Below, piece after piece: positions 9,518 through 19,762 of a stretch of DNA of 64,000 nt; position 1 is the stretch's first letter; each line of letters starts with the position of its first letter. The translations under genes and the position numbers were made by a program. This DNA comes from Serripes groenlandicus (taxonomy: Eukaryota; Mollusca; Bivalvia; Cardiida; Cardiidae), in contig JASEVX010000007.1 in the NCBI GenBank assembly GCA_031761405.1, positions 59,231,803 to 59,295,802 of the forward strand, in the 5' to 3' direction. The notes under the pieces are model-generated. The model made no database searches, was not told the origin of the DNA, and was given only the letters and a program-made list of their open reading frames with translations.

Positions 9518-11941
9518 TCGCCGAGAGGCGTCTGGACTGTTCTGCTGAATCAGAAACAGTCACCGCAGCTATTCTTCCACCGAAGAGGAGATCGGAAGCT
9601 AGAGGAGCAGCTCTCAGTTTGTCCTTGCTTTCTTGAAGCAGCAAGGAGGATTTGGCTAACGCCGCATCTCTCCTTGCGGACAGCATCTCTGTGGCGTTCT
9701 GAAGATTCAGAGCCATGAGATGCCTATTGCCCGTATCAAAAGCTTCCAGAATTCTGTTAGCACCTCTGCTAGAGACATTCTCCTCTTTTAACAATTGGGA
9801 CAGAGCTATAGCGAAATGATCATCATGAGAAGAAACCATAACACCCAACCTAGCTCTGGCCTCCCACTTCTCGAGTAACTTGGAATTAACCGTTACAGAA
9901 GTGGGTGCAGACAGTCCCAGCATAGCAGCGTCCCCGTCCAAGGCTGGCACCTTGACTGGGAAGAACTCTTTCGAAGTGGTATACTTCTTAGGAGTTACCC
10001 ATTCTTTAGAAATGGCTGCTGGGACTGACCAGGGTTGACAAGAGTCAAGAGACCTGGTGGCCTGCAATTGTTCAATCAATCTGCCCAGATTGTTTGCCTG
10101 AGGAAGTAAACGTAATGGTGTAAAAGCCTCTGCGTTTAATTCCTCGAGACTTGATAGGTTTTTCCGACGAGGGGGAGCGTCAACCTTTGGGCAAAAATGG
10201 TCAGGAACTACCCTGAACACTTCATCAATAGCCTGTTGTAGAGACATACGCTCTACCGTTGGCTCGTCACCTGAAAAGGACTGATCTCCCATTTCTTCGT
10301 CAGACGAAGGTGTGGGAGAGCTTTGAATCCTGTGACCATGTTCAGCTCTACTTGGTCTCTCGACCTGGAATTGAACGACCGACTCAGACAAGGAATCATG
10401 AGATGAATCTATGTACTGATGTAGACCCTTAGATAACGACTTCCCTTCCGCAGCAGGATGAAGTTGAAATGGGTCGACAGTCGGGACCGAGCTAACCGTA
10501 TGTGACGGTCCCGGCCTCCCCTTCACAGGACACCTCGAGTGTACTTGCTCGGGGGGATGCCTATCTAAGGACTGCCTCATAGAGAGGTGTCCTCCCGGGG
10601 GTTGCAAATTCCCATTATTTGGATATTGCTGCTCCCGGTAGGCCTGAGTAACCCGTAGATCACCACCCCTTTGTTTCGGTTGAACCGGGGTTTGGTATGG
10701 AGCAGGGGTGTAATCTCGAGAGATATACACCGACCCCCCTGGAGAATGGATTGATTTCTCCCTATACCCGGTGTTCGACGGCTGAGAATTAGAACCAGGT
10801 ACGTAATGACCATAGGTTTGATAATTATTACTCAGTTGTCCGGGGTACGGTTGACCGGAGACCGGTTTACCGTAACTATTAAACAACATACCCGGATGTC
10901 CGGCAAACGAATGATACCCCGTATCAATACGTAGATGTTGCCCGAGACCTGGTCCACCGTTACCCGGTTGCCCGGTTGCCCGGTGCCAGATAAAACAAAA
11001 CCCGGATGACCGACGTCTCGCATACCGTGGCTATCTGACAGCATGTCTGGTTGTCTATTGACGGAAGGATAATTATTATCCCCTCGAACATGCTGTCCAG
11101 ACATTTGTCCTCCTGTACCTGGTTGCCCGGTACCCGGTTGACTCATGCCCGGTTGCCAAAAACCCGGTGACCCGGTGGCAATATGACTACCCGGTTGTCC
11201 GGTGCCCGGTGTACGGGTGCCCGGTGTCCCGGTGTTTCGGTGTCCGGTGACCGGTTGCCCGGTGACCGGTTTCCCGGAGTCATAAGGGTTTTGCTCGAAA
11301 GCATTACCCGGTTGACCTATGCTAAGAACGTTAGACGTTATCCCAACATTTGTCTCCAAAAATTCCCGCCCGTAGGCATCATTCTTTGGACCTCTGAATG
11401 AATCCGAAGACTCATAAACCACAGAGGGTTGTGTTGGAATCGGCCAATCTGCCAGGTTTCCCTGAGAAAGGCCTATTGCTTCACCCGAAGGATTAGCCCC
11501 AACACCTGGCATCAGAGAATGTTGTTTTCCGTAAGAGAAATGGTCCACAGACCCCCGTTTCTCCGCAGTACTAACTCCAAACCCTTTTGCCAGTCGCTCT
11601 TTCCTGCCCTTTGCAGAGCCAGCCGAAGAAAGAGCGTCTGTGACGAGTGTAGAAGGAACAGCCGTAACCTTCTGCACACTCGCCACAATCTCGGAGTCTG
11701 AAAACCCTTCAAACTCCTCACCGCTAGAAGAACTCAGCACTTTTTGTTTACTTACCTTCTTCTTCCGGTCTCTGTACAATCTCCTTTTCCCAGCCAAATT
11801 CCAAACGGAAGCGGTCCAGGAACTGCAGATTTCACAGGGTGATTCCTGTGTGCACTTAGTGCAATTTAAACAGGCGAGGTGAGTGTCCCATGTAGCTACT
11901 ATATGGCCGCATGTTCCACGTCTCTGATCACCTTTCGGCAT
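9288..11941 (-). pseudogene. DIRS copy 1 gag-like gene, broken by one frameshift
   Basis: The start at 11941 (MPKGDQRRGTCGH) matches the start in copy 2. The N-terminus has a Cys/His cluster (CGH, H, CLNC, C, CEIC) typical of DIRS gag-like proteins. A proline/glycine/threonine-rich middle (PGTGQPG repeats) follows, then a conserved C-terminal region (LQQAIDEVFRVVPD, PPRRKNLSSLEELNAE) and a lysine-rich tail. The frame changes within about 10955-10990, inside a run of 8-bp CCGGGCAA units; the gain of one unit would explain it. Downstream, the frame continues open to 9288. Gag presumably packages element RNA; this is family knowledge, not shown here. Confidence 0.85.
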
Positions 11942-12432
11942 TGTTATTTACAGAATAATATACGAAAATAAACACCAAAAAACAAACAAAAAAATTTCAA
12001 AATTTTTCTACTTTTTATTTTCTAGTCTACTATGGACGTACCTAATGAAAATATTTTTTCACAAAATATTTCCATAATTTTAATTCAATAAATATACAAC
12101 GAACATATCATACACAAGAAGATGATAGCAATAATTGATACCTCTAACGAGGAGGGGAAATAAGGATGTTGAAAACAAACAATACTCGGAATCCGCACTC
12201 GACGATGTGTTATTGAAATAGTGGGTGGGGTAACCCACCGTGACTTTCAATTTGTTGTGTACGAAATAAACATATAAAACAAACAATAATTTTCACAATT
12301 AAATTAGCTAATGTTTTATACAGATTCGGAACTGAATGAGCAAACTTGCTTAAGACGAAAACGCCTTAAAGAGACAAAGAAATTAATTTATAAATAAATA
12401 AATAACTTAGCCGTCAAGATGGTGTGTCCAGG
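11942..12432. other. DIRS copy 1 leader region
   Basis: About 490 non-coding, AT-rich bases between the gag start and the right inverted repeat. It probably contains the promoter and 5' untranslated region of the minus-strand transcript. The equivalent stretch of copy 2 (22275-22761) shares the CCCACTATT / GGGTGGGGTAACC landmark. Confidence 0.6.
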
Positions 12433-12581
12433 AAATTAAAAGTGGCACGTGGGTCACGTAGGCCGGTGCTTGCCGGCAACCGTGTATATCACACGGACGT
12501 GAGGGATACGCTGGGCGCGATCAATTTTCTGGATGAGTTAAGTGCTAGGGGCTTATATATCAGGTATTAAATGACTGGTAA
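12433..12581. repeat. DIRS copy 1 right inverted terminal repeat
   Basis: Inverted match to 5862-6010 over 149 bp, ending ATTAAATGACTGGTAA. The unique outer tail (ACGTATTTTTGACATAAAAT) is mirrored in the internal complementary region. Confidence 0.9.
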
Positions 12582-12600
12582 CGTATTTTTGACATAAAAT

Positions 12601-12957
12601 GAGAAATTTCTCATTTTATCACAATGTAAGATAGAACAGTTGTAAGAGTTGAAAACATTGTGAGAAAATGATGATAGAATAGTGAAGAGTTGAAAACATT
12701 GTGAGAAAATGATGACAGAATAGTGAAGAGTTGAAAACAGTGTGAGAAAATGATGATATAATAGTGAAGAGTTGAAAACATTGTGAGAAGAACAGTTGTA
12801 AGAGTTGAAAACATTGTGAGAAAATGATGATAGAATAGTGAAGAGTTGAAAACATTGTGAGAAAATAATGATAGAATAGTGAAGAGTTGAAAACATTGTG
12901 AGAAAATGATCGCTGATAGAACACTGTAAGAGTTGAAAACGTTGTGAGAAAATGTCA
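12601..12957. repeat. 41-bp tandem repeat, continuation of the interrupted array
   Basis: After 45 bp that complete the palindromic 69-bp-type unit, the array runs as units beginning GTTGAAAACATTGTGAGAAA, spaced 41 bp (for example 12648, 12689), with one deleted unit near 12780. About eight units are present. Apparent reading frames in all three minus frames are products of the repeat. Confidence 0.85.
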
Positions 12958-13970
12958 TTTTCGTAGGACAATATCTTTTCTAAAAAAATGTTAATCAATC
13001 ATTTGTTCCTAATTCAAAAATTATGAAGACATACAACTATAAAAAGTTGTTTTCGTAACAACCAAAATATGGTAATATGGGATTAAAAGTCGTAAGCAAA
13101 GTTGTTTTCGCGGCAGCCGAGTTGTTTTCGTGAGCCGATTTTATTTATTTATTTGCGTTTTAGCCTACGCCACTCACTAATTTTTCTATTTCGCGTAATT
13201 AGTACAAAAAAAAACTATTACATACTTTTAAAATTCATCGTTATATGTTTGTGCACATGCTTTTAAGTAAATAATTAGAAAACTTATGAATACATGTGAT
13301 TTATTGTCAAATAAAACGTTGTTTTTGTGACAGTCATGTTGTTTTCGTGAGCCGACTTTATTTATTTATTTGCGTTTTAGCCTATGCCACTCTATAATGT
13401 TGCAATGTTATTGAAAACGGGACCAGGTACGAAATAAGCACTTTTTACGGACCATAATTGTTAAACTCGTAGGTATTTTCAGAAATTACAAAAGAAGTTA
13501 ATTGGCCGTTTTATTTTGGCGAGGTGCTTTCAGAGTACAACCAATTCCTGTAAACACGGTAATATTTTACCCTCAGGCCGAATCAGGTTAAAGGTCAAAA
13601 GGTTACGGTTGACTACAGTAAAAATAGAACGAGGCACAGCTCTGCATACCGTACCCAAGACGCGCGATGATATTTATTATCTGCCAAACATGAAGAAAGC
13701 TAATATGTAAATAGTTTAACTCTATTTAGATATTTTCTCGGTAAATCTCAAATATTAGTACCAATCCGGTATCAAAGTAGCACTAACATTATCATTATTA
13801 ATCGTGTGCCTGCATCATTGATGGAACTATATATATATATGGCGGTTTAACGGAAGTGAGTAAATTGCCTTTGCAGAAATATCCAACCGACTGTTCAAAA
13901 CCGACTATATAAGGTTTTTTTCGTTGTTGTTGTTTTGGTAGCACTGTGGCGATTGTCAACCAATCGCCAC
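12958..13970. repeat. Non-coding region with a 217-bp-spaced duplication
   Basis: The block GTTGTTTTCG...GTGAGCCGA followed by TTTATTTATTTGCGTTTTAG occurs at 13101 and again at 13318. No gene is found. The remainder up to 13970 is AT-rich with a short (TA)n run near 13830. Confidence 0.55.
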
Positions 13971-14050
13971 AAAAAGGGCCATAACTTGCATAAAATGCAG
14001 GATAGAGTTATCTAACTTGATCATATACAGGTATGCTAGTTGGGTAGGGT

Positions 14051-14329
14051 AGTTGATTGATTGTTTGGGGTTTAACGCCATTTTTAACAATTTCTCAGTT
14101 ATATCACAGCGGCCAGTTCACCTACTCATGCATTTCCTGGTTTTCTCACACCAGGACTCCACACAAAAATCTTCCCAAACAACTAGCTGCTTTTCCAGAT
14201 AGACTAAGCCCATTGGTGGAAGACGAATGACGCATGTCGCATTGACTTTTGTCAATCGTCGGAAAGAAAGTTGGCCAAGCCGGGATTCAAACTCACAACC
14301 CCTGGATTGACAGCCCGCGTGGGTAGGGT
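14051..14329 (-). mobile_element. tRNA-derived SINE (family B) with target duplication
   Basis: Read on the minus strand, it starts with a tRNA-like head (GGGGTTGTGAGTTTGAATCC resembles the B box) and ends with a GGCGTTAAACCCCAAACAAT tail. The 10-bp direct repeat TGGGTAGGGT flanks it at 14041-14050 and 14330-14339, a clear target-site duplication inside an R2 unit. Related copies are at 25437, 29436, 36655 and 42891. Confidence 0.85.
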
Positions 14330-14380
14330 TATATAAAGTTTCAATGCAATGCATCAAGTCTATACTGAGATATGGACTCT

Positions 14381-14585
14381 TTACCATTTCCCTCATACGA
14401 CAATTCTGCAGCAGACGAATTTTAACATATTTTGTCAAAAAAAAGAAAATCTCTATAATTGAATGGATAACCTGTGACTAAAAGTGGAAAATATTGTGGC
14501 AAAAGGAGAAATTGCACGTTTTGTAAAAAAAAAAGCTGTCTACTGCAGAGGCATCAGAAAGCGTCTATATGAGGGAAAGGGTTAA
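14381..14585 (-). mobile_element. Family M MITE inside an R2 repeat unit
   Basis: The insert sits exactly at the TTAA of GGACTCTTAATTTAG, seen uninterrupted near 14750. The left TTAA is mutated to TTAC; the right is intact. The hairpin is partly replaced by an A-run near 14530. Confidence 0.8.
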
Positions 14586-15061
14586 ATTAGTTCCACTCAA
14601 AACTTTAACCCGAATTTCTAAGTAAAAAAAGGGCAATAACTTGCATAAAATGCAGGATCGAGTTATCTAACTTGATAATCTACATAGGTGTGATGGTTGG
14701 AAAGGGTTGTATAAAGTTTCAATGCAATGCATCAAGTTATGTTGAGATATGGACTCTTAATTTAGCTGCACGCAAAACTTTAACGAGAATTTCTAAGTAA
14801 AAAAGGGCCATAACTTGCATAATATGCAGGATAGAGTTATCTAACTTGATAATCTACATAAGTTTGATAGTTGGGCAGAGTTGTAGAAAGTTTCAATGCA
14901 ATACATGTTGTATATAAGTACTTGCATGCAAAACCTTAACCAAGGTGTGATGTGGACACGGACGCCAGGGTGAGTAGTATAGATCTCATATTCTTCGAAT
15001 TATAAGTCAAGCTAAGAATCATTTGCATTATCCTTAGTACTTCAACATAATTGTTCTATTA

Positions 15062-15289
15062 AGCCTGCGACTTCTATTTTTAATAGGTTATCGGAAATGA
15101 CATGGGAGGGGGGGTTATTATTAGATTTTTTTTTTAAATGTCTTGAACATATTACAATTGCGTTTGTTTAAAAACACTAAGTTATGACACATCTAAAATG
15201 AAAAAATAAATATTCCGATGTTTTAAGTATGTGCAGTTTCTTTATTTTGACTGGCATTTACGTTTTTGTGTTTTATTTACGAAGACAAA
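15062..15289 (-). repeat. Dispersed repeat R1, second copy (inverted)
   Basis: Reverse-complement relative of 2391-2609, sharing CGACTTCTATTTTTAATAGG, ATGACACATCTAAAATGA and TTTATTTACGAAGACAAAA. Confidence 0.6.
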
Positions 15290-16016
15290 ACAGTCCCTAT
15301 TAGCTAGACTGGGATACTTTATTTTCATAAACTATGTAATCAAAAGGCGATAACTACAAACCTTTACGTCGCACAGTCAAATTTGTTTACATACGCACAC
15401 CTGCTTGCAGCACACTATCGATATGTAAATCACGTCAAATTCTCCTTTTAATAGATAAGTATTAACATAAACTGGTAACAGAAACAAAAATAAGATTTTT
15501 TTGCGAAAATATGTCTCAAATATAAGCCTGTTTATCGGTCGTGAACGTCGAAACGCTTTTTCCTCAGTTCGTGACCTAGTTTCATATTGCCAAAATGTAA
15601 ACAAGCGAAGTAACCGGAAGTAAAATGTAAACTTAGAAAAGTGACTTGTCTATGCAGACAAAAAATGTCGCACGACAAATTGATTTCATAAATGTCACGA
15701 AACGAGTGCATGGGTCGAATGTAGGAGAAAAAACGATACTATAGAAATGCGTTTTCTCTCGAATGCAGTGGAATAAAACATGCGCTTAAGCTTTGCCTGA
15801 TTTTTTATTCACTTTCTTCGATGTCTGACACTACGACTCGATCTTGAAACGAGGGTCAACATTTTGAAAAAATGCTCGATCGAAAACCTTTTTACAGATA
15901 GATAGCTAATATTACACACTTAAATGATTAAATATATGTGATATTAAATGTTTATTTGGCTTGAAACAAATTAAGAGAAGAACAAACTCTGATAAACAAT
16001 AGATTTAGAAATAAAG
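15290..16016. other. Non-coding stretch
   Basis: Nothing recognised. AT-rich sequence leading to the left end of the second DIRS element. Confidence 0.4.
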
Positions 16017-16061
16017 AAAAATGAAGTTTTTCAAGTAAAACATATTTTTATTAGAAAATAC

Positions 16062-16210
16062 TTACCAGTCATTTAATACCTGATATATAATCTCTACACC
16101 CTTAATTCATCCAGAAAAAGAACTCGCCTTGCGTATTCCTCACGTATATGTGATATACACGGTTGCCCGTAAGAGCGGGAAAGCACGTGATATCTTGCCA
16201 CTTTTATTTC
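16062..16210. repeat. DIRS copy 2 left inverted terminal repeat
   Basis: 149 bp, inverted match to 22762-22910, including GTGATATACACGG and GCACGTGATATCTTGCCACT. Confidence 0.9.
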
Positions 16211-16258
16211 AACATTAAGTGTTGGGTGACGACGCGGGGATGGGAGGCGGGACTCTAT

Positions 16259-16354
16259 AAATGACTGGTAAGTATTTTCTAATAAAAATATGTTTTACTT
16301 GAAAAACTTCATTTTTATGTCAAAAATACATTACCAGTCATTTAATACCTGATG
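16259..16354. repeat. DIRS copy 2 internal complementary region
   Basis: 16259-16316 is the reverse complement of 16017-16074 (58 bp). 16317-16354 continues as the reverse complement of the right end near 22889-22926. The copy-specific base changes in the left end (TTTTTCAAG here, TTTTTAGAG in copy 1) are mirrored in the matching internal region, so termini and internal region have changed together. Confidence 0.9.
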
Positions 16355-16535
16355 ACTTTGAAGCATCGGACGGGAGGTTCGACCAATACTTACTGTCTTT
16401 CCAGGTAGCAGCACCTTGTAGTAGTATTATTTTCTAATTTCATTTACAAAGTACTTGAACCCAACAGCGGAAGTAAAAGATTGGATTGATGACGAACAAT
16501 CAGTGTTTACTTCAAAGTTATGTTGGGTGTAATAT

Positions 16536-17600
16536 TTAGCGGACAAATCGCTGAGACGCCACCAAGGGGCCCAGAGAGTACAAGTTTTCTGTCTGACCAG
16601 ACATGGAACGTAAGTAAAACGAAGAAAAGGTCGACTGAGTTTTCCAAGTTGCCGCGCGAAGAATCTCTTCAAGGGGAATATTGTTCGAGAAAGCCCAACT
16701 AGTGGACAGTGCTCTTACTTCATGCGGCCGAATCCGCAGAAATGACAGATCTCGACTCGATAAACCTATGTACGCTAACTTGATCGTATTAGATATCCAG
16801 CGAGAAATAGATGCTGCCGATATATCGTTACGACCTATGAGAGGGAGAAATAGCCTCTTTCTCCGACCCCTATTCCTCTCAACTCTCTTAAGATAGAACT
16901 TAAGAGCTCTGACAGGACAAAGGGATCTGTCGGTATCCGAAGGCCCACAGCTCGCAGATAGACTAGGAACTGTAATTGGCTCCGGAATTACCGATGGTAA
17001 TTGATTCTTAGCCAGGAACCCTGGTTGACACAGTAGAGTAAAAGAGCCATCAGACTCATTGAATCTGATGTGCCCCGTCTCTACAGAAAGAGCATGCAAT
17101 TCGCTCCTACGGCGAGCTGTAGCGAAGGCTAACAGAAAGACGGTTTTATAAGTCAATAACTTCAAAGACGTCGATTCAAGAGGCTCGTAAGGCGCTCTTG
17201 TAAGTGACCACAGGACACAAGACAAATCCCATTTTGGAGTTAAACTCCTAAAAACGGGTTTCTCTAATTCGAAAGACCGCATAAGTTCAGAGAGAAATGG
17301 ATTAGAACCAATGCTCTCTCCCCCTTTGAACTTAAGCGTATTCGATAACATAGATCGGTAACCTTTTACCGTACTAACTGCTAGGTGTTTTTCTTCAAAA
17401 AGAAAAAGAAGGAAATCGGCAATTCGAGTTACAGAGGGACACTCCGGATTGACCGACCTTGCACCACACCAATCTGAGAAGATTTTCCACTTGGAATCAT
17501 AGACGATTCTAGTGGATCGTCTTCTCGACTCTGCGATGCGAGAGGCAACTTTCTGAGAAAAGCTTCTCTCTCGGATAGCACGCTTGATAATGTCCAAGCG
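16536..17600 (-). CDS. DIRS copy 2 tyrosine recombinase domain
   Basis: The last 354 codons of a 961-codon open frame running from 19421. All tyrosine-recombinase signatures are kept at the same positions as in copy 1: TARRRSELHAL (Arg771), RPHEVRAL (His900, Arg903), Trp926 in ATWKTQSTFSS and Tyr936 in SSFYLRSM. Differences from copy 1 are scattered substitutions only, which suggests past selection for function. The frame upstream of about residue 608 overlaps RT and has no recognisable domain. Confidence 0.9.
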   Translation of the reverse strand, partial: RLDIIKRAIRERSFSQKVASRIAESRRRSTRIVYDSKWKIFSDWCGARSVNPECPSVTRIADFLLFLFEEKHLAVSTVKGYRSMLSNTLKFKGGESIGSNPFLSELMRSFELEKPVFRSLTPKWDLSCVLWSLTRAPYEPLESTSLKLLTYKTVFLLAFATARRRSELHALSVETGHIRFNESDGSFTLLCQPGFLAKNQLPSVIPEPITVPSLSASCGPSDTDRSLCPVRALKFYLKRVERNRGRRKRLFLPLIGRNDISAASISRWISNTIKLAYIGLSSRDLSFLRIRPHEVRALSTSWAFSNNIPLEEILRAATWKTQSTFSSFYLRSMSGQTENLYSLGPLVASQRFVR

Positions 17601-19762
17601 TGAAGATGTAGCATTGCCAGGTTGGGATGAAGACGCCGACCTGGTTGCTGAAACAGTACGTCTTCTCGAAGCGGAAGACGTATTGGATCTGCCGAGAGGC
17701 AGGCCAGGAGGTCGTTGAACCACGACCTCTGGGGCCAAAACGGTGCTATCAAAAGTATTCTGCACTCCTGACAGCGAAGAACCTTTTGAAGCACGATTGG
17801 AACTAGAATGAACGGGGGAAACGCGTACCCGAACAGGCGGTTCCAATCGAGGGTCAGTGCGTCCACTGCCCACGCTGCAGGATCGTACATCGGTGACACA
17901 TAGAGTGGTAGCCGATGATTGACTCTGGTGGCGAAAAGATCCACCAGGGGTGTCCCGATCCGCATGAACACCGAGTTTACTACACTCTGGTTCAATGTCC
18001 ACTCCGCCGGAAGAATTTTGTTTTGGCGGGACAGACTGTCTGCTAAGACATTCAAACGGCCGGGGACGTGTTTCACTACCAGTACTAGTGACGTCGCCTG
18101 GCACCAAAGGAGTAACTTCCAAGTCTCTAGAAAGAGAAGATGGGAGTGCGTTCCTCCTTGCCTGCGAATGTAGGACAAAACAGTAGTATTGTCCGTCGAC
18201 AATAAAACAGTTCTGTTCGCAACGGAGGCAGAGAACTGATTGAGGGCTAGCAGGACTGCCTTCAACTCTAAGTTGTTTATGTGCAAACAACGTTCCTCCG
18301 CTGTCCACATGCCCTGGGCTGTAAAGCCCTGTGGCTCTAAATGAGCTCCCCAACCCGCAGCACTGGCATCTGTAAAGAGGTACAGATCCGGAGGTGGTGT
18401 GAGCAAGGGTACCCCTTGTGGATAGATTAACGGATCCAGCCACCACCGAAGATGTGACTTGAAGAAATCCGTCAGTGCTATCTCCTGTTCCAGTGAGTCC
18501 ACCGATGGACGCCACCGGGACAGAAAAAGATACTGAAGGGGTCGCATGTGAAGCCTGCCTAGACTGACTAGGTCGGCTGCTGCACTCAGGGAACCCAGAA
18601 GTGACAGCATGGAGCGGGCTGTTACCGTAGTCCGCTCCAGTGTGAGCTCGATCTTCCGGATAAGAGAATCGACTCTGTCCGTAGGTACTCGAATTACCGC
18701 TAAGTCGGTGAGAAACGTCATACCCACGAACGTGAACCTCCTTGATGGAACTAATTCCGACTTCTGCGTGTTGGGTATTAGACCCAAACGCAGAATGGTC
18801 CGCCAGGCTAGAGACAGATCGTAAATGAGAAGTAAACGATCTGTTCTGTGGAGTAGCCAATCGTCGAAATACTGAAGAAGCTGGGGTCCTTTCATGCGAA
18901 GAAAGGCTCCCACAGCATTGATTATCTTCGTAAAGACTCGAGGAGCGGACTTGAGGCCGAAGGGAAGTGCCCTGAATTGGTAAACTTCCCCATTTACCAC
19001 AAAACGAAGGTACTTCCTCGACGAGGAAGCGATCGGAATGTGGTAATAGGCGTCTGTGAGGTCCAGCGAGACCGCCCAGTCGCCTTCCCGAATAGCTATT
19101 CATATGGAGCGGGTCGATTCCATTTTGAACTTCTCGACCGGTATCAATAGATTTAACGCTGACAAATCTATTACCGGCCTCCACCGTCCGTCTTTCTTCG
19201 GAACGAGGAAAAGACGGCTGTAGAAACCCCGAGAATTGGGGTTGAGAACCCTCTCTATGGCGTTCTTTTTCAGAAGTGATGATATCACTTCTGACATGGC
19301 CGGATGCCTTGACGACATGTCGATAGGCACGCTTGTCAGTGGAGGAGGAGAAAGGAAGGGAATTAGATAACCTTCCTGTATCACAGATAAGATCCAACGA
19401 TCCTTTGTGATACTTTCCCATTCCTCTATAAACTCTGACAGGCGGCCCCCGACTGCAATCTCCGGCCTTGGGATAACCATAGAGAGGTGCGTATCCCTAG
19501 GGCTGCGGCCTAGGGGCTGCGCTGTACTTCGAAGGCTGCCGATTCTTAGACCCCGTTTTAAAAGGAGCCTTCGGTTTAGCCGACTTAGTACCCGTGGAAG
19601 TGGATTGCCTAGGCACAAACGCCTTAGGATCCCGTTTATGCTTCTTTGCCTGAACAGGCTTCTTAGGCTTGCTCTTAAACGTCGACGTTGCCGAGCGTTT
19701 TTGACCTTGAGCAAAAGCACTAACTGCGCTCGCCGAAAGGCGTCTGGACTGTTCTGACGCAT
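17429..19762 (-). pseudogene. DIRS copy 2 RT/RNase H gene with one nonsense codon
   Basis: The frame is open on both sides of a TGA at 19100-19102; copy 1 has an arginine codon there (in MESARSIRTAI), consistent with a CGA to TGA change at a CpG. The stop lies before the catalytic core, between the VIDLSALN region and the first catalytic Asp, so no active RT could be made without readthrough. The rest is well preserved: FDDW box, RNase H TDAS, NNLEL, STDNTT and LADSLSR motifs, and the YAFPPFILVP methyltransferase-like segment. Confidence 0.88.

Larger units (their letters stand above)
5817..12600 (-). mobile_element. DIRS-like retrotransposon, copy 1
   Basis: A 6.8-kb element transcribed on the minus strand: gag-like protein, then RT/RNase H/methyltransferase-like protein, then tyrosine recombinase. 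It has no integrase or LTR. It carries inverted terminal repeats (5862-6010 and 12433-12581), unequal outer ends (5817-5861 and 12582-12600) and an internal complementary region (6057-6151). These features define the DIRS group, which is thought to replicate through a circular intermediate and integrate with a tyrosine recombinase, leaving no target duplication. The flanks rejoin into a normal tandem-repeat unit, supporting integration without duplication. The element is visibly more GC-rich than its surroundings. Gag is frameshifted; the other frames are open. Confidence 0.92.
13971..14940. repeat. R2 repeat units (about 173 bp), interrupted twice
   Basis: Units carry GGGCCATAACTTGCATAAAA, AGTTTCAATGCAATGCATCA, GAGATATGGACTC and AAAACTTTAACCAGAATTTC. 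Units start near 13975, 14631 and 14804. The first is split by a SINE (14051-14329) and then by a family M MITE (14385-14581). A partial copy lies at 5318-5417. Confidence 0.75.

Noticed and set aside
9027..9548. 173-codon plus-strand frame antisense to DIRS copy 1
   Set aside because: It is a shadow of the RT/gag overlap on the opposite strand; no domain and no conserved start. The frame at 19407-19757 is the same in copy 2.
12567..12998. Overlapping minus-strand open frames rich in HNVFNSSLFYHH-type repeats
   Set aside because: They are translations of the 41-bp tandem repeat in all three frames and carry no independent coding signal.
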